Notes: generated by a model from the sequence alone, not told the origin. 64,000 nt of DNA from Ktedonobacter racemifer DSM 44963 (GCF_000178855.1 NZ_ADVG01000003.1:2702183-2766182); one strand, 5' to 3'. Numbered from the stretch's first letter, positions 37,834-47,711 are shown. Program-made: numbers and translations.

Positions 37834-38352
37834 CTACTGATCAGGATCGGGGATGTAGGGAATCAACCCTTGACGGAATGCGGCCTCCTGGATCTCCCTG
37901 GGTGCCTGGCGCACATCGATGATGAGCCCATTTACCTCAAGCATCCAGATCAAAGGGTTCTTGTCAATCATCGAGGGGATCGACCAATCCGGGTCCATGG
38001 GATACATGCCCAGCAGATCACGAATCTGTTTGGATTTCGCCTGCATCGTGCTCGAACTGAGATCGAAATACTCCCAGATCTGGCTTGCTGCAATGTGGGG
38101 AGTCTGGGAGGCATCAAAGAGAAAGTTGACCATGCCCAACGCATGAATGATCCCACAGGCCCACGTGGGGGCCTTGCCTCGTGCCAATGGTGAAGGACGC
38201 TTCCGGCACAGGGTCGCTGTCAACTCACGGCAGAGTTGGGCGTACTCCTCATGTAAGGACTGCTGACTGAACGTATCAGTGAGGTGGGTAATTTCCTGGA
38301 AGCGTGCTTGCATCTCTTTCGGGACCTGCAACGATGAGCTCCTCTTCGGCAT
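37834..38352 (-). CDS. DUF6398-domain protein, ISL3 passenger
   Basis: 172 aa. Recognisable DUF6398 stretch: VPKEMQARFQEITHLTDTFS, HEEYAQLCRELTATLCRKRP, IIHALGMVNFLFDASQTPHI and STMQAKSKQIRDLLGMYPMD, the last resembling a helix-turn-helix. Helical overall, no membrane segment. It lies 65 bp downstream of the transposase gene within the same element and is bounded by the left terminal repeat, so it moves with the IS. GGAGACAGGTATGCC gives a ribosome site. A role in controlling transposition or in DNA binding is inference. Confidence 0.85.
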   Translation of the reverse strand: MPKRSSSLQVPKEMQARFQEITHLTDTFSQQSLHEEYAQLCRELTATLCRKRPSPLARGKAPTWACGIIHALGMVNFLFDASQTPHIAASQIWEYFDLSSSTMQAKSKQIRDLLGMYPMDPDWSIPSMIDKNPLIWMLEVNGLIIDVRQAPREIQEAAFRQGLIPYIPDPDQ

Positions 38353-38417
38353 ACCTGTCTCCTTTTTCTCTCACTACGAGCGCATGAGTGTTTCTCTTGA
38401 GCTCATGCCTCCCTTCA

Positions 38418-40106
38418 TCAAGCGCTTCTTCCTTCTGCAAAGGTCACGAAAGTGGACCTGGAACCACCTGCACCAGGCTCGTGAGCGGATGCCGAATTTT
38501 GGAAAGCCCGTCTGCTCTGCTCTTTGGGCAAGGTATCACCTGCTGCTGGATGGAGCAGAACACGGCGTTGCAGGAGCGCAAATCCAGCTTGTCCATAGGA
38601 ACTACGCTTGATCCATTTTACTTTATTGACAAAACCTTCTACCACTCCGTTGCTCCAGGTCAGACTGCATCCATTGGCAACCGCCTCCGCATCATCGTCA
38701 AGTCCATTGACAAACGTGATCAGTTCCGCAATCCCACTCGCTTGGACGGCAGCTTTCCATTGCTCCAGATGTATCCGTCCCTCGTGTTTTCGTAGGAGAC
38801 AGCCAAAGTCCTGCGCAAGCTTGAATACGACTGCAATGGTCTCGTCGCTCTGGACGAGCTGATCCAGATAGGCTGCTTGCTCTCTCGTACGGTTTTGTGT
38901 TGACCTCACCATCATGAGCGCAACACCTCTGGACGAAGGAGGCTTATCCCAGATGACCGTCTGCTTGGAGACAGGGCGGGCGACGTTCTGGCGAAAAGGA
39001 CGAAGCCGCATCTGAAGCGTGCGCTGCGTCCCAGTATATCCTTGAGTGACAATTTCCTCGTACAGCTTGGCCACGTTGTGGCACCCCTGGTTCCATCGCA
39101 AAGTGAGGTAGGAAAGGTAGGGATCAACGATGGAAGAAGAACGAGATCGTCGTCGCGGAGGCGGAGGTGTCTCCTGTTCGAGGACACGGTAGACTTTGCT
39201 CGAACTGACGCCGACGAGCTGGGCAATCTGCCCTTTGTGGTAGCCTTGCCGATACAGTTTCCAGATCCGCTTATGAAGTTTGACTCGTTGGCGATGACGC
39301 GCCTGCCGCTCTTGTGCGACTTTTTCAGGGACTGCCGTCCTCGCAGCTGGACGCGTTTTGCCTGTGCTCCCTTGTGTTGCCTTTTTGAGCGCACGTTCTT
39401 GCTTGCGAAAGAACTTCTCCAGCGCTTCAGCAAAGTTCTTCTGTAAGTGAAAACGATCGACGACCTGGTTGGCCTGTGGAGCGCCGTTCGTAGCAGCTTC
39501 GCGAAAGATTTTGCCACGATCTCGTGAGACCAGGTCAATTTCAGGGTGTGTACGCAACCAGGCTGCACTTGTTTCTTCCGAACGCTCTGCTAACAACTGC
39601 ACAATCCGTCGCTTTTCCAGGTCAACGAGAATGGTTCCATAGCGTTGGCCTTTCTTCCACGCCCACTCGTCTATTCCCACCTTTACTACCTTGCCTTCGC
39701 TGGGTAAGAGAAGCTGCAAGACGCGACGAATGATGGTTTTGGCTGTGGTGGGCATGCCAAGGGACGAGGCGATCCGCGCTGCATCGGCTCCATTGGTGGT
39801 CACTCCTAGTGCCTGAAGAGCCTTGACGAGCCGATCCGTCATTCGTGCATAGCGCTGGACCAACTCTGGAAAGCGCTCAGCAAAGATGTGTTGGGGACAG
39901 GATGTCTCGCGGCAGATCCACTTGCGCACCCGTAACTTGAGCACAAGGCATCGCCCGCCAAAGGCAACATCGGCAATGGTGCGCACATAGCGGCTATGGA
40001 CCCGAGAGCCCGGCGTCCCACATCGTGGGCAAAGAGCACTTGACGAGGTGGCGTGAAGTTGGATAATGATGGTCTGATTCTGGATCTCGATGGTCTCAAG
40101 ACGCAC
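38418..40106 (-). CDS. ISL3-family transposase, intact
   Basis: 562 aa. Zinc finger CPRCGTPGSRVHSRYVRTI with CRETSCPQHIFAE; catalytic VGIDEWAWKKGQRYGTILVD, SRDRGKIFREAATNGAP and the C-terminal TWSNGVVEGFVNKVKWIKRS. A helix-turn-helix lies in GYHKGQIAQLVGVSSSKVYR. The start is uncertain: GTG 40106 is the first standard codon, but the frame is open to about 40146 and homologous reading (LSPVFAFPS) upstream suggests a rarer start after GGAGG. The last 35 residues differ from the shorter ISL3 copy. Confidence 0.9.
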   Translation of the reverse strand: MRLETIEIQNQTIIIQLHATSSSALCPRCGTPGSRVHSRYVRTIADVAFGGRCLVLKLRVRKWICRETSCPQHIFAERFPELVQRYARMTDRLVKALQALGVTTNGADAARIASSLGMPTTAKTIIRRVLQLLLPSEGKVVKVGIDEWAWKKGQRYGTILVDLEKRRIVQLLAERSEETSAAWLRTHPEIDLVSRDRGKIFREAATNGAPQANQVVDRFHLQKNFAEALEKFFRKQERALKKATQGSTGKTRPAARTAVPEKVAQERQARHRQRVKLHKRIWKLYRQGYHKGQIAQLVGVSSSKVYRVLEQETPPPPRRRSRSSSIVDPYLSYLTLRWNQGCHNVAKLYEEIVTQGYTGTQRTLQMRLRPFRQNVARPVSKQTVIWDKPPSSRGVALMMVRSTQNRTREQAAYLDQLVQSDETIAVVFKLAQDFGCLLRKHEGRIHLEQWKAAVQASGIAELITFVNGLDDDAEAVANGCSLTWSNGVVEGFVNKVKWIKRSSYGQAGFALLQRRVLLHPAAGDTLPKEQSRRAFQNSASAHEPGAGGSRSTFVTFAEGRSA

Positions 40107-40233
40107 CGTTGAAGGAAATGCAAAAACAGGGGAGAGATCGATGGGAATGCCTCCAGATAACTCAAATGATTGGAACTGATGCTATTCTACCACAAAGCCA
40201 AGTCAGAAGGCACACCGAATATGTCCAAGAGCC

Positions 40234-40933
40234 CGAATAAATTTTTCGCTCGCTTGTCAGAGAGGAGCCAGTGGAGCCAGATAAAGCCGCATAGCAGCGA
40301 AATGGCCCTGACACAAAACTTTTCCAGGCAAAATCGTGCCATTTTTCTCAACCGGAGGCAGACCCGGTAACGGAGAAATGCATCGGCTTCTGACGCAATT
40401 CTTTTCGCAAGGCTCTCTGAGAGAGCTTCTGGAGCGGCGTCATTTCTGCCACAAAACTTTTCGTGATTCTGGCAAAAAAGGTCTTTTGCGTGGGCCTCGC
40501 CTGCGAAAAATGGTTGCACTGCTGTTTGGAATAGAATTGCGTCAGATTGCACCGGAAATGCGCCTTTCCTGCTTCTCGACTATCGAGATACACGAACGGT
40601 TATGGGTCAAACGGCGAAAAGAATTACGACAAACAACACTTCCTAAAGCCGTACCATAGCCGTGCCGCGCGTTGCTGCATTTGCTTCTTCTAACAGAAGA
40701 ACACTTGTTTGTCTAGGGCAAGGACTCAAGCCACAGACGCCTCACCACTGCCATTCAAATGGCATGGCTTGCGGCGGGCTAAAGCCCATCGCGTCACGCA
40801 CAGCCGCAGCGCTCCCCTGTTGGGAGTATCTGCTTTTTAAGGCGGAGGGGAAAGGGACCGCCTGTGATTGGAGATGAGACGTACACTGGTAGGGGACTTC
40901 TCGCAGAGCGTAACGAAAGTGAGGCATAGGGGG
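40234..40933. other. 700-bp stretch without a supported gene
   Basis: Several short overlapping frames but none convincing. Bases 40665-40865 have small GC-rich hairpins (for example AGGCGG and CCGCCT near 40840-40865) and could be the eroded end of a mobile element. The interval just right of the ISL3 target site may belong to the interrupted minus-strand frame. Confidence 0.4.
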
Positions 40934-41161
40934 ATGAACCAAGGCGATATGGACTGGGATGAATTCGTCAGGAAGTTAGAGGACATCATCAAAAAGGCGG
41001 CACACCAGATGGACGAAGCCCTGCAACGCAATGATATTGCCCAATTTAGCAAGGCGGCTGAAGCGTGGAGGCAGGCATCGGGCGTCTGGCTACAGGCCGC
41101 GCAGGGCATGTCGTGGGAGAAAGCCGAGGCGGTCATGATCGGGTTTGCGACTGGAGGGTGA
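40934..41161 (+). CDS. Small hypothetical protein
   Basis: 75 aa from ATG 40934, with AGGGGG just upstream. MNQGDMDWDEFVRKLEDIIK then KAAHQMDEALQRNDIAQFSK suggests an all-helical, coiled-coil-like protein. Not recognised. The frame extends further upstream but without conserved look. Confidence 0.5.
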   Translation: MNQGDMDWDEFVRKLEDIIKKAAHQMDEALQRNDIAQFSKAAEAWRQASGVWLQAAQGMSWEKAEAVMIGFATGG

Positions 41162-41272
41162 GCTTGACAAATGGGTGCATGAGCGGAGGCCAGGACCGGC
41201 GCCTACCGTGCTCTCATTGTACCCGCCATATAAGCCGAACCGCCCAGAGCGCGACGACGAGCGATAGCTCCG

Positions 41273-41296
41273 TGTGATCCTGGCAGCCGCATCACA
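41273..41296. repeat. TGTGA-N14-TCACA dyad, outlying copy
   Basis: Half-sites 41273-41277 and 41292-41296 with 14 intervening bases, including GGCAGCCGCA as in the copy at 37364-37387. It lies in a gap of 266 bp with no gene. Confidence 0.6.
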
Positions 41297-41427
41297 TGAG
41301 GAGCCGGAGGCGGAGCAAAGAACGTAACCACAGCATCACACAGCCCACGGAGGTATGCCCCTCTACAGCCGTCGCGCTACGGGCAAGCGGGCCAGCGCGG
41401 CCTTGACTACGCGTGCTTTGTCGTGGG

Positions 41428-41587
41428 GGTATTATCAACTTAAAATTTTTGTTGATGAGCTTTTACCACTCCGGCGCTATTTTCGCCAAGATTCTCCTGA
41501 ATATCAGGTCAGAGATAGGGAGCTCTCCCCACTTTGGGGCCGTTTTTCGCATGTAAGCTCTTCAATTTTGGCTAAGTTGACAATACC
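41428..41587. mobile_element. MITE, family A copy 2 (160 bp)
   Basis: Begins GGTATTATCAACTTAAAA and ends with the inverse, CTAAGTTGACAATACC. The inner sequence GTTGATGAGCTTTT is the inverse of AAAGCTCATCAAC in copy 1, so the copies lie in opposite orientation. No coding capacity and no clear target duplication. Confidence 0.8.
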
Positions 41588-41689
41588 GGTTCGGGAAAGG
41601 GCGGTAGGAAACGTATCCGTGAGGATAACGCGCTTGCCGCCTATTTCACCATACTCAAGAACCGTCATCAATTGATAGACAGAACGACG

Positions 41690-41715
41690 TCATTATGTTA
41701 CTATATCATTATGTT
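41690..41715 (+). promoter_or_regulatory. Direct repeats at GntR start
   Basis: TCATTATGTT occurs at 41690-41699 and 41706-41715. The second copy includes the start codon ATG 41711, so a repressor bound here could block transcription or translation of its own gene. Confidence 0.4.
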
Positions 41716-42472
41716 TACGAACAAAAACAGCCGCATACCATTGTATGCTCAAGTCGAGGACATCCTCATCTCGCGTATTGCCAGTGGCGTATTGCCTCTT
41801 GGGAGCCAGTTACCTACAGAAGATGATTTGATTGAAGAGTTTGAAGTTAGCCGGACAACTATTCGAAAAACCATTCAGAGTTTAATTCAGCAAGGTCTTG
41901 TCGAGATTCGGCGCGGTAAAGGCACCTTTGTCGCACATCCCAAGATCACTCAAGAACTGACCGAACTGACTGGCTTTGTCGAGGACATGCAGGTGCTAGG
42001 CCGGCAGGCGACAGCGAGGGTTCTTAGTCGGCAAATTGTCGCGGCAAACGATGTTGTGGCGCGTCAACTTGTCTTACCGGAAGGAACACCTGTTGTGCAG
42101 ATTCATCGCATCCGTTTGGCTGACGCTATTCCCATTTCGTTTGACGAGACCTACCTTCCGCAAGAATTGGGCGAGAAGATCATGGCCGAGAACCTTACGA
42201 CAGAACCCATTTTTTCCTTGCTTGAGCAAAAATATAACACCCCATTAGTAGAAGCGAAATATCAACTGGAAGCGATAGCAGCCGATACAGTTGTGGCTGC
42301 CACGCTTGGGGTTGAAGTTGGCAGTCCCATTTTTCTCATTGAGCGTACGTCCTACACCGAGGGAAATCGGCCAGTTGACTACGAAAAATTGCACTATAGA
42401 GGCGATCAAATCCGTTTCGTAACCCAATTGGCGCGTCGAACAGCAAAGAAGCCGCAGGTGAGCGATGTTTGA
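41711..42472 (+). CDS. GntR-family regulator, HutC/UTRA type
   Basis: 253 aa. N-terminal winged helix: IPLYAQVEDILISRIASGVL, LPTEDDLIEEFEVSRTTIRK and RRGKGTFVAHPKI. The UTRA ligand domain spans about residues 90-240 (VVQIHRIRLADAIPISFDET, GSPIFLIERTSYTEGNRPVD). No Shine-Dalgarno precedes ATG 41711; the transcript may be leaderless. It overlaps the next gene by 8 bp, so it is the first gene of a three-gene operon and probably senses the exporter's substrate. Confidence 0.92.
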   Translation: MFTNKNSRIPLYAQVEDILISRIASGVLPLGSQLPTEDDLIEEFEVSRTTIRKTIQSLIQQGLVEIRRGKGTFVAHPKITQELTELTGFVEDMQVLGRQATARVLSRQIVAANDVVARQLVLPEGTPVVQIHRIRLADAIPISFDETYLPQELGEKIMAENLTTEPIFSLLEQKYNTPLVEAKYQLEAIAADTVVAATLGVEVGSPIFLIERTSYTEGNRPVDYEKLHYRGDQIRFVTQLARRTAKKPQVSDV

Positions 42473-43328
42473 GATGACAACAGGAAGCGTCCTATGGCTG
42501 TTTGCCGTTTCAGTGGGTGCCAGTGCGCTAGGCGGCATGTTGGGCATGGCAGGTGGCATTTTTATCGTGCCAATTCTGACGATGTTTGCCCATATCGATA
42601 TACGCCTGGCCATTGGGGCAAGTCTTGTTTCTGTCATTGCCTGTTCGTGTGGCAGTGCTGCACCTTTTCTCAAAGGCAGCCTGACCAATGTTCGCCTTGC
42701 TATCGTTCTGGAAACGGCTACAACGCTTGGTGCATTGACTGGGGTTTTTCTCTCAGGGCTTCTCCCGGCCCCGTTCCTCTTTTTCATTTTTGGCGTCGTC
42801 TTGTTGGTCTCTGCCAAACAAATGCTGACCCGACGCCGAGAGCCCGAGATTACACCTCTAGAGACCGCCTCAAAACAATGGGTGCGAAGGCTTGATTCCA
42901 GTTATCCCGATCGCGCGCTTGGACGAGATATCCCCTACCGGGTGCAACGCCTGCCAATGGGTCTGATATTGATGTATGGGGCGGGTCTTCTCTCGGCGCT
43001 CTTGGGTATTGGCAGTGGTGTCCTCAAGATTCCTGCTATGGATACTGCACTGCGCTTGCCAATCAAAGTTTCAACGGCAACCTCGAATTTCATGATCGGC
43101 GTGACGGCAGCTGCCAGTGCGGGAGCTTATTTTGTGCGTGGGGATATTGTTGGTCCGATTGCTGGCCCCATTGCGTTGGGTTCGGTCGTCGGCGCAATTC
43201 TTGGCGCGCGCATCCTCCTGGCCATTTCAAATGAGAAAATCCGTTTGCTCTTTGTCGTGGTTCTTGTAGCTCTTGCGGTGCAAATGATTCTCAGCGCCTT
43301 CGGCATCCATTTGGGGCAAGGAGCATAA
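42465..43328 (+). CDS. TauE/SafE-family sulfite/anion exporter
   Basis: 287 aa integral membrane protein with about eight helices in two halves, each led by a glycine-rich motif: GGMLGMAGGIFIVPILTMF and GAGLLSALLGIGSGVLKIPA. The halves are separated by a charged loop of about 50 residues (RRREPEITPLE). TauE/SafE proteins move sulfite, sulfoacetate or related anions. ATG 42465 overlaps the GntR stop, and its own stop overlaps the next start, so the three are translationally coupled. Confidence 0.9.
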   Translation: MFEMTTGSVLWLFAVSVGASALGGMLGMAGGIFIVPILTMFAHIDIRLAIGASLVSVIACSCGSAAPFLKGSLTNVRLAIVLETATTLGALTGVFLSGLLPAPFLFFIFGVVLLVSAKQMLTRRREPEITPLETASKQWVRRLDSSYPDRALGRDIPYRVQRLPMGLILMYGAGLLSALLGIGSGVLKIPAMDTALRLPIKVSTATSNFMIGVTAAASAGAYFVRGDIVGPIAGPIALGSVVGAILGARILLAISNEKIRLLFVVVLVALAVQMILSAFGIHLGQGA

Positions 43329-43660
43329 TGATGAATAACAAGAAGAGAAAACCAGCTCGACTTGACCTTACGCTGGCATGGATACTGAGTTCTGGGACAG
43401 GGATAGCTTCAGCTATAATAGCTGCGTCGCTTGTGTTGCCTTTGTTCGGTCAAAGCCCTGTTGTGCCTATTCCACATAGCAACGGTGGCTTGCAGTTAGT
43501 CACTGTGGGTATTGCCGTCATTATCCTGCTGCCTGTCCTGCGGGTCATTACGATGTTGATCGCTTTTCTGCAGAAAAGAGACTACCGCTTTGGCGCTATA
43601 GCCGCTCTGGTCCTCCTGATTATCCTTTTCGCCTTTGCCATAGGGGCGACCTCAGCTTAA
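43328..43660 (+). CDS. DUF1634 membrane protein
   Basis: 110 aa with three hydrophobic segments (about residues 16-40, 53-78 and 88-108). DUF1634 proteins are commonly encoded next to TauE/SafE exporters, as here, with a TAATG overlap. Probably an accessory subunit; mechanism unknown. ATG repeats (ATGATG) leave the exact start one codon uncertain. Confidence 0.85.
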   Translation: MMNNKKRKPARLDLTLAWILSSGTGIASAIIAASLVLPLFGQSPVVPIPHSNGGLQLVTVGIAVIILLPVLRVITMLIAFLQKRDYRFGAIAALVLLIILFAFAIGATSA

Positions 43661-43779
43661 TAGCTGAGAGGGAAGTCGATGCTTCTCTGTTGCTCCATAG
43701 AAGCGAGTGCATCGCTCTAAACATGGGAACGATGCACTCTCCTCTCTTTTTTCAGTATTGTCGGTTCGCCTGACTGATG

Positions 43780-44462
43780 CGAGAAAGGCAGAAATCCCTT
43801 CACCATCAAATAATACCCGTATTGCCTGCGGTGGCCCACCTGGCAAGCAACGCCTTGTTGCTGTTGTGTCAGATCCATGGGTGCTCGTTGCTCTTGATGG
43901 AATCGTTGAAAACCCTCAAATCCACCGGGCGCGGCAAAGGCGTCCGGGGACGATGGCGCAACTATCGCAACAACTCGACCGTACGCGGGGAAATCTGGAA
44001 GCTCCTGCGATACAAGTGCCACCTTCTCGGCTTGCGGTTTCACACCGAGCGACCAGGATGAACCAGTCATACCTGCCCACACTGCGGGGGGGCGCAGCGA
44101 AAACGTACCGCTCCCTCAGTGATCGTGGTAAAGCCGTGAAATGGGGGTGGTGGATGGCTTGTGATGCCTGTGCGTATAATGGTGATCGGGATTATTGCGT
44201 GTCAGTCAATATTGCGAGACTGGGTGTGGCGTATCTGGCCCAAATGAAACACATGAGCAAGGCGAGGTCTTGCTCCATCTCTGACCCAAGGGTCAAGCCT
44301 GTTTCCTATACGGGGACAGGTGCGGTGTTGCTGTTGCCACTGACAGGCTCACGGCCTGCCCGCTGCGTGCGGGGAAACATCTGTTATGATCCTGGCTGGC
44401 CTGCGACAGCCTATCTCCAATCGTCACAGCCCAGGGCTGTTTTCCTGCGATTGTATGGATAG
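43780..44462 (+). pseudogene. TnpB (IS200/IS605) C-terminal remnant
   Basis: Broken over frames: LKTLKSTGRGKGVRGRWRNY, EIWKLLRYKCHLLGLRFHTE, then CPHCGG-like zinc ribbon sequence and WMACDACAYNGDRDYCVSVN with IARLGVAYL, the last part of the RuvC-like domain. The tail VKPVSYTGTGAVLLLPLTGS is typical of TnpB proteins of this group. The N-terminal part and the element's left end are missing. The 3' end of such elements encodes the guide RNA, so 44250-44470 may keep a remnant of it. Confidence 0.8.
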
Positions 44463-44511
44463 ATGTCTCTTGCTTTGGAGAATTACAGATTTTAGCAACT
44501 GTAGAAGAAAC

Positions 44512-44882
44512 ATGTTTACGAAAATCGGTACCATCACGATAGGCGTCAGCGATCAGGACAAAGCCCTCGATTTTTAGTGAACAAGCTCGGCTTTGAAAAG
44601 GTAGATGATCAGCCTATGAGTGAAACCGAGCGCTGGCTTGAAGTTGCTATTCCCGGCACACAGACCCATATCATGCTCGGCCTGCGCGGGCAGAGTGGCG
44701 GCAACCAAACCGGCATGACTGGTTTCGTCCTGCATACCGACAATATAGAAGAGACCTGCGCAATCCTCATAGCTCGCGGGGTTACGATCACCCAGGAGCT
44801 CACCACCGAACCCTGGGGCAAATGGGCCCAGTTCAGCGACCCCGATAACAACGAATTTGGTATCTGGGCACCCGCCTGGTAG
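44512..44882 (+). pseudogene. VOC/glyoxalase protein, one-base deletion
   Basis: The first frame MFTKIGTITIGVSDQDKALD then F meets TAG TGA; relatives read DFYVNKLGFE at this point, so loss of one T (between A and G) explains it. The second frame, from 44577, continues NKLGFEKVDDQPM, PGTQTHIMLGL, FVLHTDNIEETCAILIARGV and PWGKWAQFSDPDNNEFGIW to a normal stop. It is either a recent pseudogene or a read error. Confidence 0.85.
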
Positions 44883-44917
44883 CTTGCCTCTCGCAAAAAT
44901 TAACTTTCTCACACAGA

Positions 44918-44964
44918 GGATCAGCGGATCTAAACCTTAGCATTGGGTTTAGATCCGCTGATCC
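44918..44964. terminator. Perfect 19-bp hairpin, bidirectional terminator
   Basis: GGATCAGCGGATCTAAACC at 44918-44936 and its exact inverse at 44946-44964 with a 9-nt loop. It lies between converging genes (VOC remnant and lactate permease). Confidence 0.75.
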
Positions 44965-45015
44965 CATCTTGTTACGCATTCCTCTGTTTAACAACAATTG
45001 CTTTGTGGATATGCG

Positions 45016-46812
45016 CTAGGGGATCATACCTGGGAAGACGTACGCCTGGAGCAGGACGAGGATACCCACGAGAGAGACAAGAATCACGCTATGCACGAAG
45101 ACATAGCGCAGGATATCGCCCTCGCCGCCCTTCTGGCCTGTGGCGACGCCCGCGACGACGATGCTCTGCGCGTCGAGCATCTTACCCATCACACCACCAC
45201 TGGAGTTGGAGGCCGCGGCCAGCACAGGCGAAATGCCCAGTTTCCTGGCCGTGATGGTCTGTAAGCTACCAAAGAGCACGTTGGACGAGGTATCACTGCC
45301 TGTCAGCGCCACGCCAAGCCAACCCAGAACGGGCGAGAAGAAGGGGAAGAGCAGGCCCGTGCTGGCAAAGGCCAGGCCCATGGTTGCATCAAGGCCCGCG
45401 TAGCGCGTTGTGTAGCCCAGCGCCAGCATCGCCGCGATAGTCAGGAGCGAGAAGCGCAGGCGCATCAGTGTGCCCCAGAAAGTTTTCAGGAGCTCCAGGG
45501 GACTGAGGCCCAGGATAAAACCCGAGATGACGCCTGTAATCAGCAGGGCTGTGCCCGTGGCTGAGAGCCAGTTGAAATCGAAGATTGCGGCCTCCTTCGT
45601 CGGTTTAGCGACAACGGGTGGAGCGCGCAAAACGAGGTTGTGCAGGAAAGGTACGGGAATCTTGGGATCGGAGAGTGCATTAAACCAGGCCTTGACGCCT
45701 GTCAGGCCCCATATGAAGAGAATCACAGCGAGAATGATCCAGGGTAGCCAGGCCATAAAGGCGCGTTGGAAGGGAATTTCCCCCGCGTCGGAAGCAAGGC
45801 TAATCGCGCTAGCACCAGAGGAACTAGTCGTGGCACGCGCAGACTCAACATCGCTCTCGTCCAGCGAGACAACACTCGCTGAGGCTGGAATAGGCCGCTC
45901 TCCAGCGATCACACCACCCCCAGTCGTCGAGGTCTCCTCTGCCACATCCGCAGAGGTCGCGAGCGCTGCGCGCTCCTCGGGGAAACGCCAGGTTGTCTTA
46001 GGCTTCCAGATACGCAGGAAGACAACCAGGCAGAGGATCGAGACCAGGGCGCCAATGATATCTACCAGGGTAAAGGTGAAGTAGTTGCTGACCACAAATT
46101 GCGTTACAGCGAAGCTCAGGCCTGTAACCAGGCAGGCGGGCCAGACCTCGAGCATACTTTTCCAGCCCGACATGGCGAAGATGAGCCAGAAGGGGACAAT
46201 AAGCGAGAAGAAGGGAAGCTGGCGCCCGATCATCTCGCTCAGCACATCTACCGGGATACCTGTTACCGTCGACAAGCCCGTGATGGGTGCGCCCAGGGCG
46301 CCAAAGGCCACAGGCGCAGTATTCCCAATCAAAGCCAGGCCCGCCGCAGGTAGAGGACGAAAGCCCAGACCAATGAGCATCGCAGCCGTCACCGCGACCG
46401 GCGTACCAAAGCCAGCCGCGCCCTCGACAAAGGCTCCGAAGCTAAAGGCGATCAAGAGCAGTTGCAGACGGCGATCATCCGCCAGGTTCGCCACTGTCTG
46501 CTTGACGATCTCAAAATTGCCTGTGCGCACCGTGATATCGTAGACAAAGATAGCGCCAATGATAATCCAACCAATGGGGAAGAGACCATAGGCCGCGCCA
46601 TTAAGCGTGGCGGCAAAGGCTTTTTGCGCGGGCATACCAAAGACGAAGAGCGCGGTAAGCAAGGCCGTAGCCAGGCCAGCCAGGGCTGCCCAATGCGCTC
46701 GCACATGAAAGAAACCCAGCAGACCAAGCAGTACAATAACAGGCAGGGCCGCGATAAGCGCGGAGAGGAAGAGATTACCCAGGATAGGCGTGTAGGATTG
46801 AGTCCACGTCAT
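45016..46812 (-). CDS. lldP: L-lactate permease (LctP family)
   Basis: 598 aa from ATG 46812, with GGAGG 7 nt before it. The LctP signatures are GWIIIGAIFVYDITVRTGNF, FSFGAFVEGAAGFGTPVAVT and GNTAPVAFGALGAPITGLST. About 12-14 transmembrane helices. An unusual hydrophilic loop (residues about 305-375, with TSADVAEETSTTGG) precedes the second half. C-terminal GSDTSSNVLFGSLQ is also typical. It exchanges lactate or glycolate with protons. No lactate dehydrogenase gene is adjacent. Confidence 0.92.
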   Translation of the reverse strand: MTWTQSYTPILGNLFLSALIAALPVIVLLGLLGFFHVRAHWAALAGLATALLTALFVFGMPAQKAFAATLNGAAYGLFPIGWIIIGAIFVYDITVRTGNFEIVKQTVANLADDRRLQLLLIAFSFGAFVEGAAGFGTPVAVTAAMLIGLGFRPLPAAGLALIGNTAPVAFGALGAPITGLSTVTGIPVDVLSEMIGRQLPFFSLIVPFWLIFAMSGWKSMLEVWPACLVTGLSFAVTQFVVSNYFTFTLVDIIGALVSILCLVVFLRIWKPKTTWRFPEERAALATSADVAEETSTTGGGVIAGERPIPASASVVSLDESDVESARATTSSSGASAISLASDAGEIPFQRAFMAWLPWIILAVILFIWGLTGVKAWFNALSDPKIPVPFLHNLVLRAPPVVAKPTKEAAIFDFNWLSATGTALLITGVISGFILGLSPLELLKTFWGTLMRLRFSLLTIAAMLALGYTTRYAGLDATMGLAFASTGLLFPFFSPVLGWLGVALTGSDTSSNVLFGSLQTITARKLGISPVLAAASNSSGGVMGKMLDAQSIVVAGVATGQKGGEGDILRYVFVHSVILVSLVGILVLLQAYVFPGMIP

Positions 46813-47711
46813 ACATTGACCTCCTTGCGACATCGTATGACCATAGCACGCGACATCATTGTTCGCGCTCATCTCCATGTGAAAACAGGAGAGAGACAAG
46901 CATCAGGGTAACAAAGCACGTACGTATGCTTTCATGGATTAAAGGTAGTATAACATGCTTACTTGCTTTTTTGTATAAAAACGCAAGTTGCGCCTTACAC
47001 AAGTTGTGACTCAATCTTCCATACACAGCAGACGCTCCTCCCACTCGAGGCCCGTCTTCATCCTTGAAAATATATACGATATGATATATATTATAGAGAG
47101 GAACATTCATCCCCTCCATGGCTTGTCAGTCAAAAAAGGTTCCCTTCTCTCTTGTACTCTTTCGCATTTCCTCTCCTTCACACAGCAAAACCGGATAAGA
47201 TTTTCGCATCCAATCCCATTGGGCATGAACAGGCTTCCCATCTACCATGTTCGTTGGGATAAATCTAGTAATTACTGGGGCTTTTTTCTCCTGACACCCA
47301 CCTCCATATTTCCTCCCCGTTTTCCTTCATGAACACTCTCGGTCCGTTTCTCTCTGCTCACAACACAATGTCCCTCTATGCTTGCAGGGAGTGATTGCAG
47401 AAGAGTGTAAGAGCAGAGGAAAATACTTTCCCGTTTCCTCGCCTCTGCTCATAGCATGGTCTTTCCCCGTTTTCAAGAATATCTTCGCGTCCCACACTCA
47501 CCTGTCACCCCTCCTTCATCACCCCCCTTCAACCCACTCCACCTGCGCTTCTTCCCTGGATGCATACTCGCTTCGCGCACACGATGGCAACCGCTTTCGC
47601 CCAACTCACGACGAACGATTTCCGCTTTTGTCTCTGCCTCTGAGAATAACTCTGTAGAACCACTTGTTATTTGCAAGTAATAGGACTTCACCACAGAAGA
47701 AGGAGAACCGT
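46813..47711. other. 899-bp gap, no gene seen
   Basis: Pyrimidine-rich on the plus strand with no convincing frame. ATATACGATATGATATATAT near 47071-47090 is an AT-rich dyad. Nothing else stands out. Confidence 0.4.

Larger units (their letters stand above)
37792..40233 (-). mobile_element. Complete ISL3-family element with passenger gene
   Basis: 2442 bp. The left end GGCTCTTGGACATATTCGGT followed by GTGCC has an exact 26-bp inverse at the right end. A 9-bp target duplication CGAATAAAT lies at 37783-37791 and 40234-40242. Between the left end and the transposase gene is a 172-codon DUF6398 gene in the same orientation. Confidence 0.92.

Noticed and set aside
45470..46543. Long plus-strand frames over 45.5-46.5 kb
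   Set aside because: They are antisense to the lactate permease gene and caused by its codon bias.
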